Assembly (NCBI GenBank): GCA_022600195.1 | Contig: JAHZKX010000045.1 | Coordinates: 124,001 to 188,000, forward strand | DNA length: 64,000 nucleotides | Direction: 5' to 3' | Origin: Planctomycetota bacterium | GTDB taxonomy: Bacteria > Planctomycetota > Planctomycetia > Planctomycetales > Planctomycetaceae | Shown: positions 27,658-35,292 of the stretch, piece by piece | Layout: every line of letters starts with the position of its first letter | How positions within the stretch are numbered: position 1 is the first letter of the stretch | Translations under genes and position numbers: made by a program | Notes under the pieces: model-generated | Seen by the model: the letters and a program-made list of their open reading frames with translations, nothing else | The model's database searches: none | What the model was told of the DNA's origin: nothing

Positions 27658-27757
27658 ATCGTCAAGACCACATAGAAAATAGCAAAGAAACCGGATCTGC
27701 TTAGTAGAAAATTTATTTATGACGGACGAATAAAAGTTGTCCGAAATGCAAAAGTGT

Positions 27758-27810
27758 AATTTATTTTCTACCACGAAAAACACGAAATGATTCTGTTTGT
27801 GAAACGCTGA
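27758..27810 (+). repeat. Dispersed intergenic repeat, copy 2 (partial)
   Basis: About 50 bases: TTATTTTCTACCACGAAAAA, CACGAAA, then TTCTGTTTGTGAAACGCTGA. It matches the core of copies 1 and 3 but lacks the outer parts. Confidence 0.7.
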
Positions 27811-27893
27811 TCAAGTGGGAATAAATTACAGCGTTAGACCCTGACTGTTTTCGGCACAAAAAGTATTTTGAAACAAATGGTCGAGTCAAGAAC

Positions 27894-28517
27894 ATGAATG
27901 AAACCGAAATTCTTGAATTGGAAAGTGCTGCGGGATGTCAGCTTCCGTCATCCTATCGAGAGCTTCTGCTGCACTATCCAGAACAGCTTACTGCGCTGGC
28001 AGCCGAACTAGGAGAAGATGAACCTGCGATGCTATTTCATTCAAAGGCATCGCTCTCTTGGGGGAACGTCGACGACGTTGAATGTGTTGAATATATAAAG
28101 TCAATATTTCCGCCTCAGTTCTTCATTATCGGTGAATCTGGATGCGGTGACTACTACGCGATTGACACAGGAAACGTCGATGCTCCCGTCTACATCGGTG
28201 GTCCACACGAAGGCGAATATCCGGAGGACGACAATGAAAATGCACTGCCGCTCAATGACTCAATTCACTCGTACGTCGAAGACGTCATCGCGCTATATGA
28301 GGAATTCGTGGCTGAGATGGGTGACGATAAAGTATTTACGCCGCCAGGTAAGTTTGCTGGATACATTAGTCTTTGTTTTAATGTTTGCCTGGGTGTTTTC
28401 TTGTGTGTTCTGTTCATTCCCATTTACATCGTCTTCACGCTATTGTTGATCATTCTGTCGGGACCGTTCTCTCTGTTAATGCGAGCGTGGGATCGTTGTC
28501 GGCCTTCCCAAGACTGA
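27894..28517 (+). CDS. SMI1/KNR4 (SUKH) family protein with C-terminal membrane tail
   Basis: Protein of 207 residues. The first 145 look like a SUKH-type SMI1/KNR4 domain: I-LE-AAGCQLPSSYRELLLHY at the N terminus, then FFIIGESGCGDYYAIDTG, VYIGGPHEGEYP and a helical end with VEDVIALYEEF. Residues about 155-192 are strongly hydrophobic (two adjoining segments), followed by a short basic tail. SUKH proteins are often immunity proteins against contact-dependent or polymorphic toxins; no toxin is visible beside it. The upstream ribosome binding site is weak. It lies between copies 2 and 3 of the dispersed repeat, in an accessory-looking patch. Confidence 0.8.
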   Translation: MNETEILELESAAGCQLPSSYRELLLHYPEQLTALAAELGEDEPAMLFHSKASLSWGNVDDVECVEYIKSIFPPQFFIIGESGCGDYYAIDTGNVDAPVYIGGPHEGEYPEDDNENALPLNDSIHSYVEDVIALYEEFVAEMGDDKVFTPPGKFAGYISLCFNVCLGVFLCVLFIPIYIVFTLLLIILSGPFSLLMRAWDRCRPSQD

Positions 28518-28590
28518 TTGGTTCTTGCTTTCGAGGCCGAGTTTTTTTATGAGCTGTGTTGTCTGCTCTGTACTGCTAAAGGAGCGGTTC

Positions 28591-28706
28591 GCGCGTTCGT
28601 GGGGGTTTTTATGAAATTATTTTCTACCGCGAAAAACACGAAAGGCACGAAAAAACCTGTGTCTGGAAGTCTGGAGAATGTAAGATGAAATGAAACACTT
28701 TTGGAG
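28591..28706 (+). repeat. Dispersed intergenic repeat, copy 3
   Basis: Begins GCGCGTTCGTGG, has ATTATTTTCTACCGCGAAAA, ACACGAAAGGCACGAAAAA, CTGTGTCTGGAAG, GAATGTAAGATG and ends TTTTGGAGC. It matches copy 1 along its full length with scattered substitutions and small indels. Confidence 0.8.
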
Positions 28707-28813
28707 CAACAACTTCGTCCTGGGAGCAACGCCCAATTGTAAATCAAAAATTGGCTACCGTACTATTCGTCTTTGACACATTTTTCCTCCGCTAAAAAGA
28801 TACTGTGATTAAT

Positions 28814-29089
28814 ATGTCAAATACTCATATTGCATCCACAAAAGTACGAAAATATCAAAAGCATCTTCGGCGGATTCGTGTCGTGATTATTTTGCTTACC
28901 TTTTCACTGAGTTGTATGTTATTCATATTTTGGGATCTACTTCGATCTCGTTTTACCCTTGATTTATATGTATTATTAGTAGCAGTAAGTGTGCTGCTAT
29001 TCCTATACGCGTTTGTTCTCAACGCTCTTGATTACATTCATTACCGTAAAAAAATACACAACGAGAGCAAGCCTCTCAAGGAATCATAA
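28814..29089 (+). CDS. Small two-TM membrane protein
   Basis: Protein of 91 residues with a basic N terminus (KVRKYQKHLRRIR), two hydrophobic segments (about 24-44 and 51-73) and a charged tail. The ATG at 28814 is chosen; a GTG at 28805 adds three residues. No clear Shine-Dalgarno sequence is seen, so expression is uncertain. It is not recognisable by family. It follows copy 3 of the dispersed repeat and precedes the deacetylase-like gene by 57 bases. Confidence 0.55.
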   Translation: MSNTHIASTKVRKYQKHLRRIRVVIILLTFSLSCMLFIFWDLLRSRFTLDLYVLLVAVSVLLFLYAFVLNALDYIHYRKKIHNESKPLKES

Positions 29090-29146
29090 GATGATAAAAG
29101 GTGCCATTCGTGTCAGGAATCATATAATTGAACAGAAAGTAAATCG

Positions 29147-31081
29147 ATGTTGCGACGAAACAACGTTTTGACATTGCTGAGCATGCTGTTATTTGCATTC
29201 TGCTTTGCATCTGATCAAATTATTGCTGAAGATCGCATTGGTTCCCGGTTTACTTATCTTGATGAACGCGATCCTTATTACCCGCATGCGGATTTTCCTA
29301 AACTCACGACGCCAATGTGGGTGGGGGAAGATGGGGTCGACGCGGTCATTCTGTTGTCAGTCGATGATATGGGCGGTCCTGCGTTTCGTCCACGCTATGA
29401 TGTGAGCCCAGAGGCGTTCGCGCGGTTTCTGTCGCCGTTGATTCAACGTCTGAAACAGATAGACGGTCGCGCACCTGTTGCCATCATGACCTGCCAGTCG
29501 CCGGCAGACAGCAAAACGTCGCAACAGTTTCTCAAGGATGGCCTGTCATTGGACTGCCATACATTCACGCATCGATTTCCGTTCTTTCGCAGTAATGAAG
29601 GCTACGGACCGGACGAGGCTCTGGCACTCGCGCGACTAGATTACCTCGCCTGCCTGGAGAATTTGTTCGAGGTGCCGGGCAACCGACCAGTGGCGCATCG
29701 TATGCCCGGCTGTGATGCGCAGAATTCTGTCTCGCCACGGTTTTTCACCGAAGTGTTCCCGCTGCGTACCGAAGAGGGTCGGTTCCTTACCTGTGACAGC
29801 AGCATCACCACCTGGTTTCCGTCAGATGACAAGACCCTGCCGCGAAAGTGGCGGTACGATTCCGAAAACCGACCGCGATTTGATAAGTACGTCAACAAAA
29901 TTCCGCAGACGCGGCATTTCGTGAACTCGATCAGAAACTATCCTTATCCCTATGCCATCAATCAATTGATCTGGGAGCTGCCGGTGACGATTCCCGGCGA
30001 TTCACATGGCGTTCATCAGAACAAAGCGAAAAGCTCTAAAACTACGGACGACTGGAAACGCGCCGTAGATATCTGTGTCCAAAAGCAGGGACTGTGCAAC
30101 CTGCTGTTCCACACGATTGGTTACTGTGACGCTCAGCAGCTGGTGGATGTCATCGACTATGCCGACCGTACTTACGGTAAGCCTGTGAAGTTTTTGAACT
30201 GTCGCGAGATCTATGATCGTCTGACGAAGAACGTACTTGGCGGTGTGGCACTTCGCTCAAAAAGTGGCGGTGACAATGGAGTACGGCTGCTTGATGTCAA
30301 CGCCGATGGTTTTCTGGACGCGGTCATTAGTAATTCAAAGCAACAGACAACGCGTATCTGGGAACCAAAGTCAAAACAGTGGCGTGAGATTCCGCTGCCT
30401 GTGCAAATTCTCTCCAACGAAGATACGGGTGCCTCGAAATCTCACGGCGTTCATTTTTTCACGGCGAGCCGCGCGGGACACGCTGGCCTGGTAGTTGCCA
30501 ACGAAGGGCAACGTGATGTCTGGCGCTTCAAGGGCGGACAATGGGAACGCCTCAAAGGAGCGCTGCCGGAACAGGTCGATGGAAAACCTTTGCGCATCGT
30601 GGAACGGGGTGTTGACCGCGGCGTTCGATTCCGCGATCTGGACGGAGATGGTGTTTCTGATCTGATCGTCAACAACGATATACAGAATGCCGTCTATCTT
30701 TGGAGCCATCAGACAGCGAACTGGCAACGCGCTACATTTGCTTTACCCGAACGCGGTTGTCTCGTCGACGAACGCGGGCTCGATCAGGGGTTGCGATTCG
30801 TCGATCTCGACGGTGACAAGGATGACGATATCATTCTGTCAAATGAGCGTGGTTATTGGGTTCGACTCTTTGCAGGCCTGCGCGAGGGTTGGTCGAAGGA
30901 AGTGGTGAGAGGAAAGCCCGGTGATCAAGCTGCGTTGCCGATGATTGTGCGCGATGGCAAACTCAATGGTGTCTGGTTTCATTCCGGTGCGATGATTCTG
31001 CAGAATGAACATACAGTGATGAACAAGGACTACATCACACGAATACCCTTCAGCCAGTTTCATGACGTCAGACAGCCGTGA
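29147..31081 (+). CDS. Secreted polysaccharide-deacetylase-like protein with FG-GAP/VCBS repeats
   Basis: Exported protein of 644 residues (signal LLSMLLFAFCFASDQIIA). The N-terminal half (about 60-360) resembles a NodB-type deacetylase: VILLSVDDMGG at the position of the catalytic Asp motif and CHTFTHRFPF for the metal-binding His-xxx-His pair. From about 365 there are FG-GAP/VCBS repeats with the calcium-type loops DVNADGFLD, DLDGDGVSD and DLDGDKDDD. The protein ends at residue 644 after a third repeat block. Related planctomycete proteins that I recall continue into a propeller and cytochrome module, absent here. The probable substrate is an extracellular or cell-wall sugar polymer; this is inference. 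Confidence 0.82.
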   Translation: MLRRNNVLTLLSMLLFAFCFASDQIIAEDRIGSRFTYLDERDPYYPHADFPKLTTPMWVGEDGVDAVILLSVDDMGGPAFRPRYDVSPEAFARFLSPLIQRLKQIDGRAPVAIMTCQSPADSKTSQQFLKDGLSLDCHTFTHRFPFFRSNEGYGPDEALALARLDYLACLENLFEVPGNRPVAHRMPGCDAQNSVSPRFFTEVFPLRTEEGRFLTCDSSITTWFPSDDKTLPRKWRYDSENRPRFDKYVNKIPQTRHFVNSIRNYPYPYAINQLIWELPVTIPGDSHGVHQNKAKSSKTTDDWKRAVDICVQKQGLCNLLFHTIGYCDAQQLVDVIDYADRTYGKPVKFLNCREIYDRLTKNVLGGVALRSKSGGDNGVRLLDVNADGFLDAVISNSKQQTTRIWEPKSKQWREIPLPVQILSNEDTGASKSHGVHFFTASRAGHAGLVVANEGQRDVWRFKGGQWERLKGALPEQVDGKPLRIVERGVDRGVRFRDLDGDGVSDLIVNNDIQNAVYLWSHQTANWQRATFALPERGCLVDERGLDQGLRFVDLDGDKDDDIILSNERGYWVRLFAGLREGWSKEVVRGKPGDQAALPMIVRDGKLNGVWFHSGAMILQNEHTVMNKDYITRIPFSQFHDVRQP

Positions 31082-31441
31082 ATGCTGTAAAGCTCAGGTG
31101 CGGTAAGGTAGTCGTTATTGCGACGTCTGCTTTTTCTTTCTGCTACGGGACCTGCCTTTTAATTCATTGATTCTTCTATCAGTTTCCTGCTCGCTGCGCT
31201 CGGCCCGAATTGCATTCGGGCATACCCGGTGTTGTTGTGTGAGGCGTTGCTGAGTTTACCTATTTTACCAAGTCGGTGAAATGGTCAAGAGCCATACAGC
31301 CTATGCCGATATAAAGAAAACGGTCGGTACCTGTTTTCCGCGATTTTCTGGTGGCGACTATGTTTCCCTACTTCCAGCCATTCAGGGATGAAGCTCGGGT
31401 TTATTGTTGAAAAAGAGTTTTACTCCTCGAAGGAACGAGAG
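31082..31441. other. Intergenic region with GC-rich palindrome
   Basis: About 360 bases without a gene. It contains a T-rich stretch just after the upstream stop and a GC-rich palindrome at 31203-31221 preceded by CTCGCTGCGCTCG. No continuation of the upstream protein's family could be seen in it. Confidence 0.5.
31203..31221. repeat. REP-like palindrome
   Basis: Perfect inverted repeat GCCCGAAT / ATTCGGGC with a 3-base spacer, no T-run, directly downstream of CTCGCTGCGCTCG. This resembles a REP-type extragenic palindrome more than a terminator. Confidence 0.5.
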
Positions 31442-32050
31442 ATGAGTTGGCTTAAGTCTCTAAATGTCAAACGCTTTCTGAAACTGCCCGGACGGGATTC
31501 CGCAGAGGCAAAGCATCGATTTTCTTTGCCGATTCCCTGGAATCAGACAACAAAAGTGATGACCGGTCTCTTGGCGAGCGTCTTTTCGATGATGGCGCTG
31601 ATCACTTTTTTCGGATCTTTAGAACCCTCCGAATCGATCAATGCTTCCCTGTCAGAAGAAACGGATCTGGGATTCGAGTTGGGTGACAGCGATGAGCTTT
31701 CGCTTGAGTTTGGGCTGAATGCCAATCTGCCGACAGGAGCGCCTGAATCTGGTAAGGAATCCCATCCACCAACATCAGTCATCAAAGCGGTCTCTGTTCA
31801 ACAGGTAGCGGGAACAGTTCAAGATGATGCGAACGTGTACCACGCTGTGGGGCAAGATTTTGAGGGCCAGCAATCTGGGAGGCAAGTCAAGCAGATTGCC
31901 GGTGAACGGCCCGTTTATATAAACAGTTTGAGACCAGCGGGTAATTCGAGCCGTTCAAGAGATTCAGGTGCCGTCTGGCTGACTGGTGAAATCGAAGAAA
32001 CAGATGACTTGCCTGTGAATGGCTCGGCTCGTCGTGTGAGAAAATATTAA
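31442..32050 (+). CDS. Single-TM protein paired with ExeA-like ATPase
   Basis: Protein of 202 residues: a basic cytoplasmic N terminus (about 1-37), one transmembrane helix (about 38-58, VMTGLLASVFSMMALITFF), then an acidic and later Ser/Gly/Gln-rich extracytoplasmic region with low complexity. The ATG at 31442 (MSWLKSL) has AGGAACGAGAG before it; the frame upstream to 31388 is less likely. It lies 56 bases before an ExeA-type ATPase gene. In GspA/GspB-like pairs the ATPase teams with a one-TM protein, so this may be the membrane partner, though no GspB motif was recognised. Confidence 0.7.
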   Translation: MSWLKSLNVKRFLKLPGRDSAEAKHRFSLPIPWNQTTKVMTGLLASVFSMMALITFFGSLEPSESINASLSEETDLGFELGDSDELSLEFGLNANLPTGAPESGKESHPPTSVIKAVSVQQVAGTVQDDANVYHAVGQDFEGQQSGRQVKQIAGERPVYINSLRPAGNSSRSRDSGAVWLTGEIEETDDLPVNGSARRVRKY

Positions 32051-32106
32051 CAAAGCGTTTCCTTCTGGAACTTATCATCGAAATCAATTCCCGGGAATCA
32101 GAGTTT

Positions 32107-32934
32107 ATGTATCAGAGTTACTGGAATTTACAGAGTGGTCCTTTTGAAGAAAAAATGGATGCCACTTTTTTTCACGAAAGCCACCCTCATCAGGCGGGAT
32201 TGCTGAAACTTCAGTATCTTATTGAGAACAGTAAGGGGGCGGGTCTGCTTGTCGGTGGATCCGGAATCGGTAAGTCTTTTTTGTGCCATGTACTGAAAAG
32301 TCAGTTGGCAGAGATTTATCAACCATTCGTGCATCTGGTATTTCCTCAGTTATCACCGGTTGAACTGATTTCATATCTTGCTGTGGAACTGGGGGCCGAG
32401 GAAGCGGGTATCGAACCGGTTGTGTCGGGCAAAGATCGTATTGTTCGGGCATTACACCGGCAGCTGCTGTTACTTTGTGAGCAGGGTCACAAGCCGGTGA
32501 TTGTGATTGATGAAGCTCATTTGATTGCGGATCAGAAGATTTTTGAAACGCTGCATCAACTTCTCAATTTCCAACAGACATCCGAGATTGATTTTACTTT
32601 GCTGTTAGCGGGCGACCAGCTTTTACTAAGCCAACTGCAGCGGTCTGCTCAAATTGATGACCGCATTGCCGTACGTTGTCTGCTGAAACCGTTATCTCTG
32701 GAAGATACCCGGAGCTACGTGGAGCATCGGTTGGAAGTGGCGGGTCGCAACGAGCCGGTTTTTGAAGAGGGTGCCTTCGAAACGCTGTACGAGTTGACTC
32801 AGGGAAATCCTCGTAAGATCAACCGTCTTTGCGATCTGGGATTACTGGTTGGCTATGCAGACGAACTTTCCTTGATTACCTCCGATGTGCTGGAGGCAGT
32901 CGCCGAAGAGCTGGTGACTTCGATTGCCGACTGA
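32107..32934 (+). CDS. ExeA/GspA-like AAA ATPase
   Basis: ATPase of 275 residues of the ExeA type. The N-terminal YWNLQSGPFEEKMDATFF is the family's usual opening ('FGL...PF...PDP..FF'). Walker A is GGSGIGKS at 50-57, Walker B VIVIDEAHL, and the C terminus contains 'LTQGNPRKINRLCDLGLLVG', the conserved sensor region. ExeA/GspA aids assembly of the type II secretion secretin through peptidoglycan; family members are also found beside other membrane systems. No secretin gene is in the window and no peptidoglycan-binding domain is attached. The single-TM gene upstream is a likely partner. Confidence 0.88.
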   Translation: MYQSYWNLQSGPFEEKMDATFFHESHPHQAGLLKLQYLIENSKGAGLLVGGSGIGKSFLCHVLKSQLAEIYQPFVHLVFPQLSPVELISYLAVELGAEEAGIEPVVSGKDRIVRALHRQLLLLCEQGHKPVIVIDEAHLIADQKIFETLHQLLNFQQTSEIDFTLLLAGDQLLLSQLQRSAQIDDRIAVRCLLKPLSLEDTRSYVEHRLEVAGRNEPVFEEGAFETLYELTQGNPRKINRLCDLGLLVGYADELSLITSDVLEAVAEELVTSIAD

Positions 32935-33254
32935 GACGTTCTGTTCATTTCACTTCGACAGATTTTTATTTGACCTCATTGGGCAAATTTTCATTTCCAT
33001 TGCTCTCTTTTCAGCAGTGCATTCTGACGCGCATCAGAATAATTTTCTGCAGTTCTAATGAACTCTTGATGAAAATGATGTTCAGCCCTTGCGTCGAAGT
33101 TGGAGTCAGGCTCACAATAGGCGAATTCTGTTATTCGAATTTATTTATTGTGAGTTTTCAGAGTCTGTCTGACCAATGTATCATCAGTGATTGTCGGTGA
33201 TTGTCGGTGATGGTTTCGTAGAATGCTCTCTCATTCGTCAAGGTGTATGTAACG
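32935..33254. other. Intergenic region with short tandem repeat
   Basis: About 320 bases without a convincing gene. The 10-base unit TTGTCGGTGA occurs twice in tandem at 33191-33210 with partial copies on both sides, about 45 bases before the histidine kinase start. Confidence 0.5.
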
Positions 33255-35033
33255 ATGTGGTCTTCGCGACTGTTCTGGAAGCTTTTTCTGGTTTATGCCG
33301 GTTTAAATATCGCGTCTGCGATTGTTTTTGTATTGATCGTTTCGGGGCGTCAGCAATCTCAGGTCGTCGAACAGGTTCAGCAGCGCCTGCATGACTCTGC
33401 TGTGATCATGCGGAGCAGTATGGATGATGTTTTTCAGCAAGGACTTACCGAGCATCTACAGGATAAGGTCAAAAAGCTGGGTGCCCTGACGGGTACACGA
33501 CTGACATTGATCGATATGGATGGTATTGTGATCGCCGATTCTGACCAGGCTACTCTGGAGATGGTTCGCGGAATGGAAAATCACAGAAATCGTGTTGAAG
33601 TCATCCAGGCGATTTCGACCGGTTCTGGAACGTCCGAACGAATCAGCCCGACCTTAAGTGAGCCGATGCTGTATTATGCTATGCTGTTTGAAGAAAACGG
33701 TCAGCCGGCAGGCGTTGTGCGTGCCGCCATCACAATGGCAAAAATTCAGAAGGAAGTTTCTTCCGTTGAGAAACTGATCTGGAGTATTGCGTTTCTGGTC
33801 AGCCTGACGGTGATGTTTATCACCTATTGGGTTGTGGCCCGGATGATCCGTCCCTTGACGATTTTGACCAATGCCGCGGAATCCATAGCGGGCGGGGATT
33901 ACGATCAAAAGCTCTATTTTCCGCAGCAGGATGAGCTGGGAATTCTGGCGCAGTCATTTAATCATATGAGTCAGGAAATGGCTGAGCGCGTCAGGCAACT
34001 GCAGGCAAGTGGAGATCGATTGGGTACTGTGTTGGAAGGAATGGTGGAAGGTGTGATCGCCACGAATGAGCACCAACATGTATTATTTGCCAATGAATCT
34101 GCGGGTCGCCTCCTGTTTTTCTCTCCTGAAGAGGCTCAAGGCAAGCCTTTGTTTGAGTCAGTCCGCAACCATCAGTTGCAAAAAGCGGTGACTGAAGTGC
34201 TGAATACTCTGGAACCTCGGCGAATGGAAGTCGAGCTGGAGAGTACCAGTGATCGAATTTTAGGAGTCACGACGACACCATTGCCCGGAGATCCCTGCCC
34301 GGGTCTGGTGATTGTATTATTCGACATGACTGAGCTGCGCAGGTTGGAATCTTTAAGGCAGGAGTTTGTGGCGAATGTTTCGCATGAATTGAAGACTCCT
34401 CTGAGTTCAATCAAAGCTTATACCGAAACACTGATTCGGGGCGCGATGGATGATCCGAAGATCAGTCAAACTTTTTTGCTTCGCATAGAAGAGCAGGCCG
34501 AACGATTACATGAATTAATCATGGATCTGATCAGTCTGGCCAGCATTGAGTCGGGAAATCAGGTGTTTGATATCGTTAGTATCGAACTGAGGCCTTTTGT
34601 GGAAGCGTGTCTGGTTGACCAGCAAAAAGTTGCTGAGTCCAAAAACATTGAACTTCTGATTGAAGAAAAAGAGCCCGGAATCAAAATGAAAGCGGATGAA
34701 GAAGGGCTGCATCAGATTCTGGGCAACCTGATTAATAATGCCATCAAATACACTCCCGACCAGGGGAAGATTACCATTCGCTGGCTATGCGAAGATTCGC
34801 ATACGGTACTGCTTCAAGTGCAGGATACAGGCATTGGGATTGAGGAAAAGTATCAGGCGCGTCTCTTTGAACGGTTCTTCCGTGTGGATAAAGCCCGTTC
34901 ACGCGAACTGGGTGGAACGGGCCTCGGGCTTTCCATCGTGAAACATCTGGTCCAGTCACTCAATGGTACCATTGGAGTTACCAGCAAAGTCGGTGAGGGC
35001 AGTACCTTTTCGGTACGACTTCCGCGTGGTTAA
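33255..35033 (+). CDS. phoR: PhoR-like sensor histidine kinase
   Basis: Membrane histidine kinase of 592 residues. TM1 (about 6-28) and TM2 (about 176-198) enclose an extracytoplasmic sensor domain of about 150 residues. HAMP (VARMIRPLTILTNAAESIAGGDY), a PAS domain (about 255-360), HisKA with the phospho-acceptor His377 in FVANVSHELKTPLSS, and HATPase_c (NLINNAIKYTP, DTGIGIEEKY, GGTGLGLSIVKHL) follow. The ATG at 33255 is chosen over a GTG at 33243. It lies directly upstream of pstSCAB-phoU, and its probable partner regulator lies at the far end of that cluster, so the name phoR is an inference from context and architecture. The large extracellular domain is characteristic of the Gram-positive-type PhoR rather than of E. 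coli PhoR. Confidence 0.88.
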   Translation: MWSSRLFWKLFLVYAGLNIASAIVFVLIVSGRQQSQVVEQVQQRLHDSAVIMRSSMDDVFQQGLTEHLQDKVKKLGALTGTRLTLIDMDGIVIADSDQATLEMVRGMENHRNRVEVIQAISTGSGTSERISPTLSEPMLYYAMLFEENGQPAGVVRAAITMAKIQKEVSSVEKLIWSIAFLVSLTVMFITYWVVARMIRPLTILTNAAESIAGGDYDQKLYFPQQDELGILAQSFNHMSQEMAERVRQLQASGDRLGTVLEGMVEGVIATNEHQHVLFANESAGRLLFFSPEEAQGKPLFESVRNHQLQKAVTEVLNTLEPRRMEVELESTSDRILGVTTTPLPGDPCPGLVIVLFDMTELRRLESLRQEFVANVSHELKTPLSSIKAYTETLIRGAMDDPKISQTFLLRIEEQAERLHELIMDLISLASIESGNQVFDIVSIELRPFVEACLVDQQKVAESKNIELLIEEKEPGIKMKADEEGLHQILGNLINNAIKYTPDQGKITIRWLCEDSHTVLLQVQDTGIGIEEKYQARLFERFFRVDKARSRELGGTGLGLSIVKHLVQSLNGTIGVTSKVGEGSTFSVRLPRG

Positions 35034-35075
35034 GATTTCCGTCGGACGTGATGTAAGTCCTTTTTAATAAAAGGA

Positions 35076-35170
35076 TTAAGTAGTTCGCATTCTGCTTTTT
35101 GAATGTTGAGGAAAGATTAAGTACTTCACGAATTCTTAATATTATCTTAACACTTCACGGGTATGTTAAT
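35076..35170 (+). promoter_or_regulatory. Iterated TTAA/CTTCACG motif upstream of pstS (candidate Pho boxes)
   Basis: Three related units start at 35076 (TTAAGTAGTTCGC), 35117 (TTAAGTACTTCACGAATT) and 35147 (TTAACACTTCACGGGTAT). The last two each end in TTAAT and are 30 bases apart. The TTAA cores at 35136 and 35147 are 11 bases apart, the spacing typical of PhoB/PhoP-type direct repeats. They lie 120-220 bases before the pstS ATG. The exact planctomycete Pho box is not known to me. Confidence 0.55.
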
Positions 35171-35292
35171 GGGCATCTGAAAAAGGTGTGCCGAACGCTT
35201 TTGGGTCATTCTGGCCAGTTTGTTTCACGCCTTGTTTTAAAGCAAATATCTATCTTGATTTCCAGCATATCGCATTGGGAGAGCTACACGAA

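Noticed and set aside
27174..27704. 176-residue frame overlapping the duplicated membrane protein
   Set aside because: It starts with TTG or an internal start without a ribosome binding site, whereas the 143-residue frame has GGAGGAG at ideal spacing, clear TM segments and an internal protein-level duplication.
27061..28706. The three intergenic repeats considered as a CRISPR array
   Set aside because: Copies are too long, too diverged and separated by genes of 400-800 bases; no regular short spacers and no cas genes.
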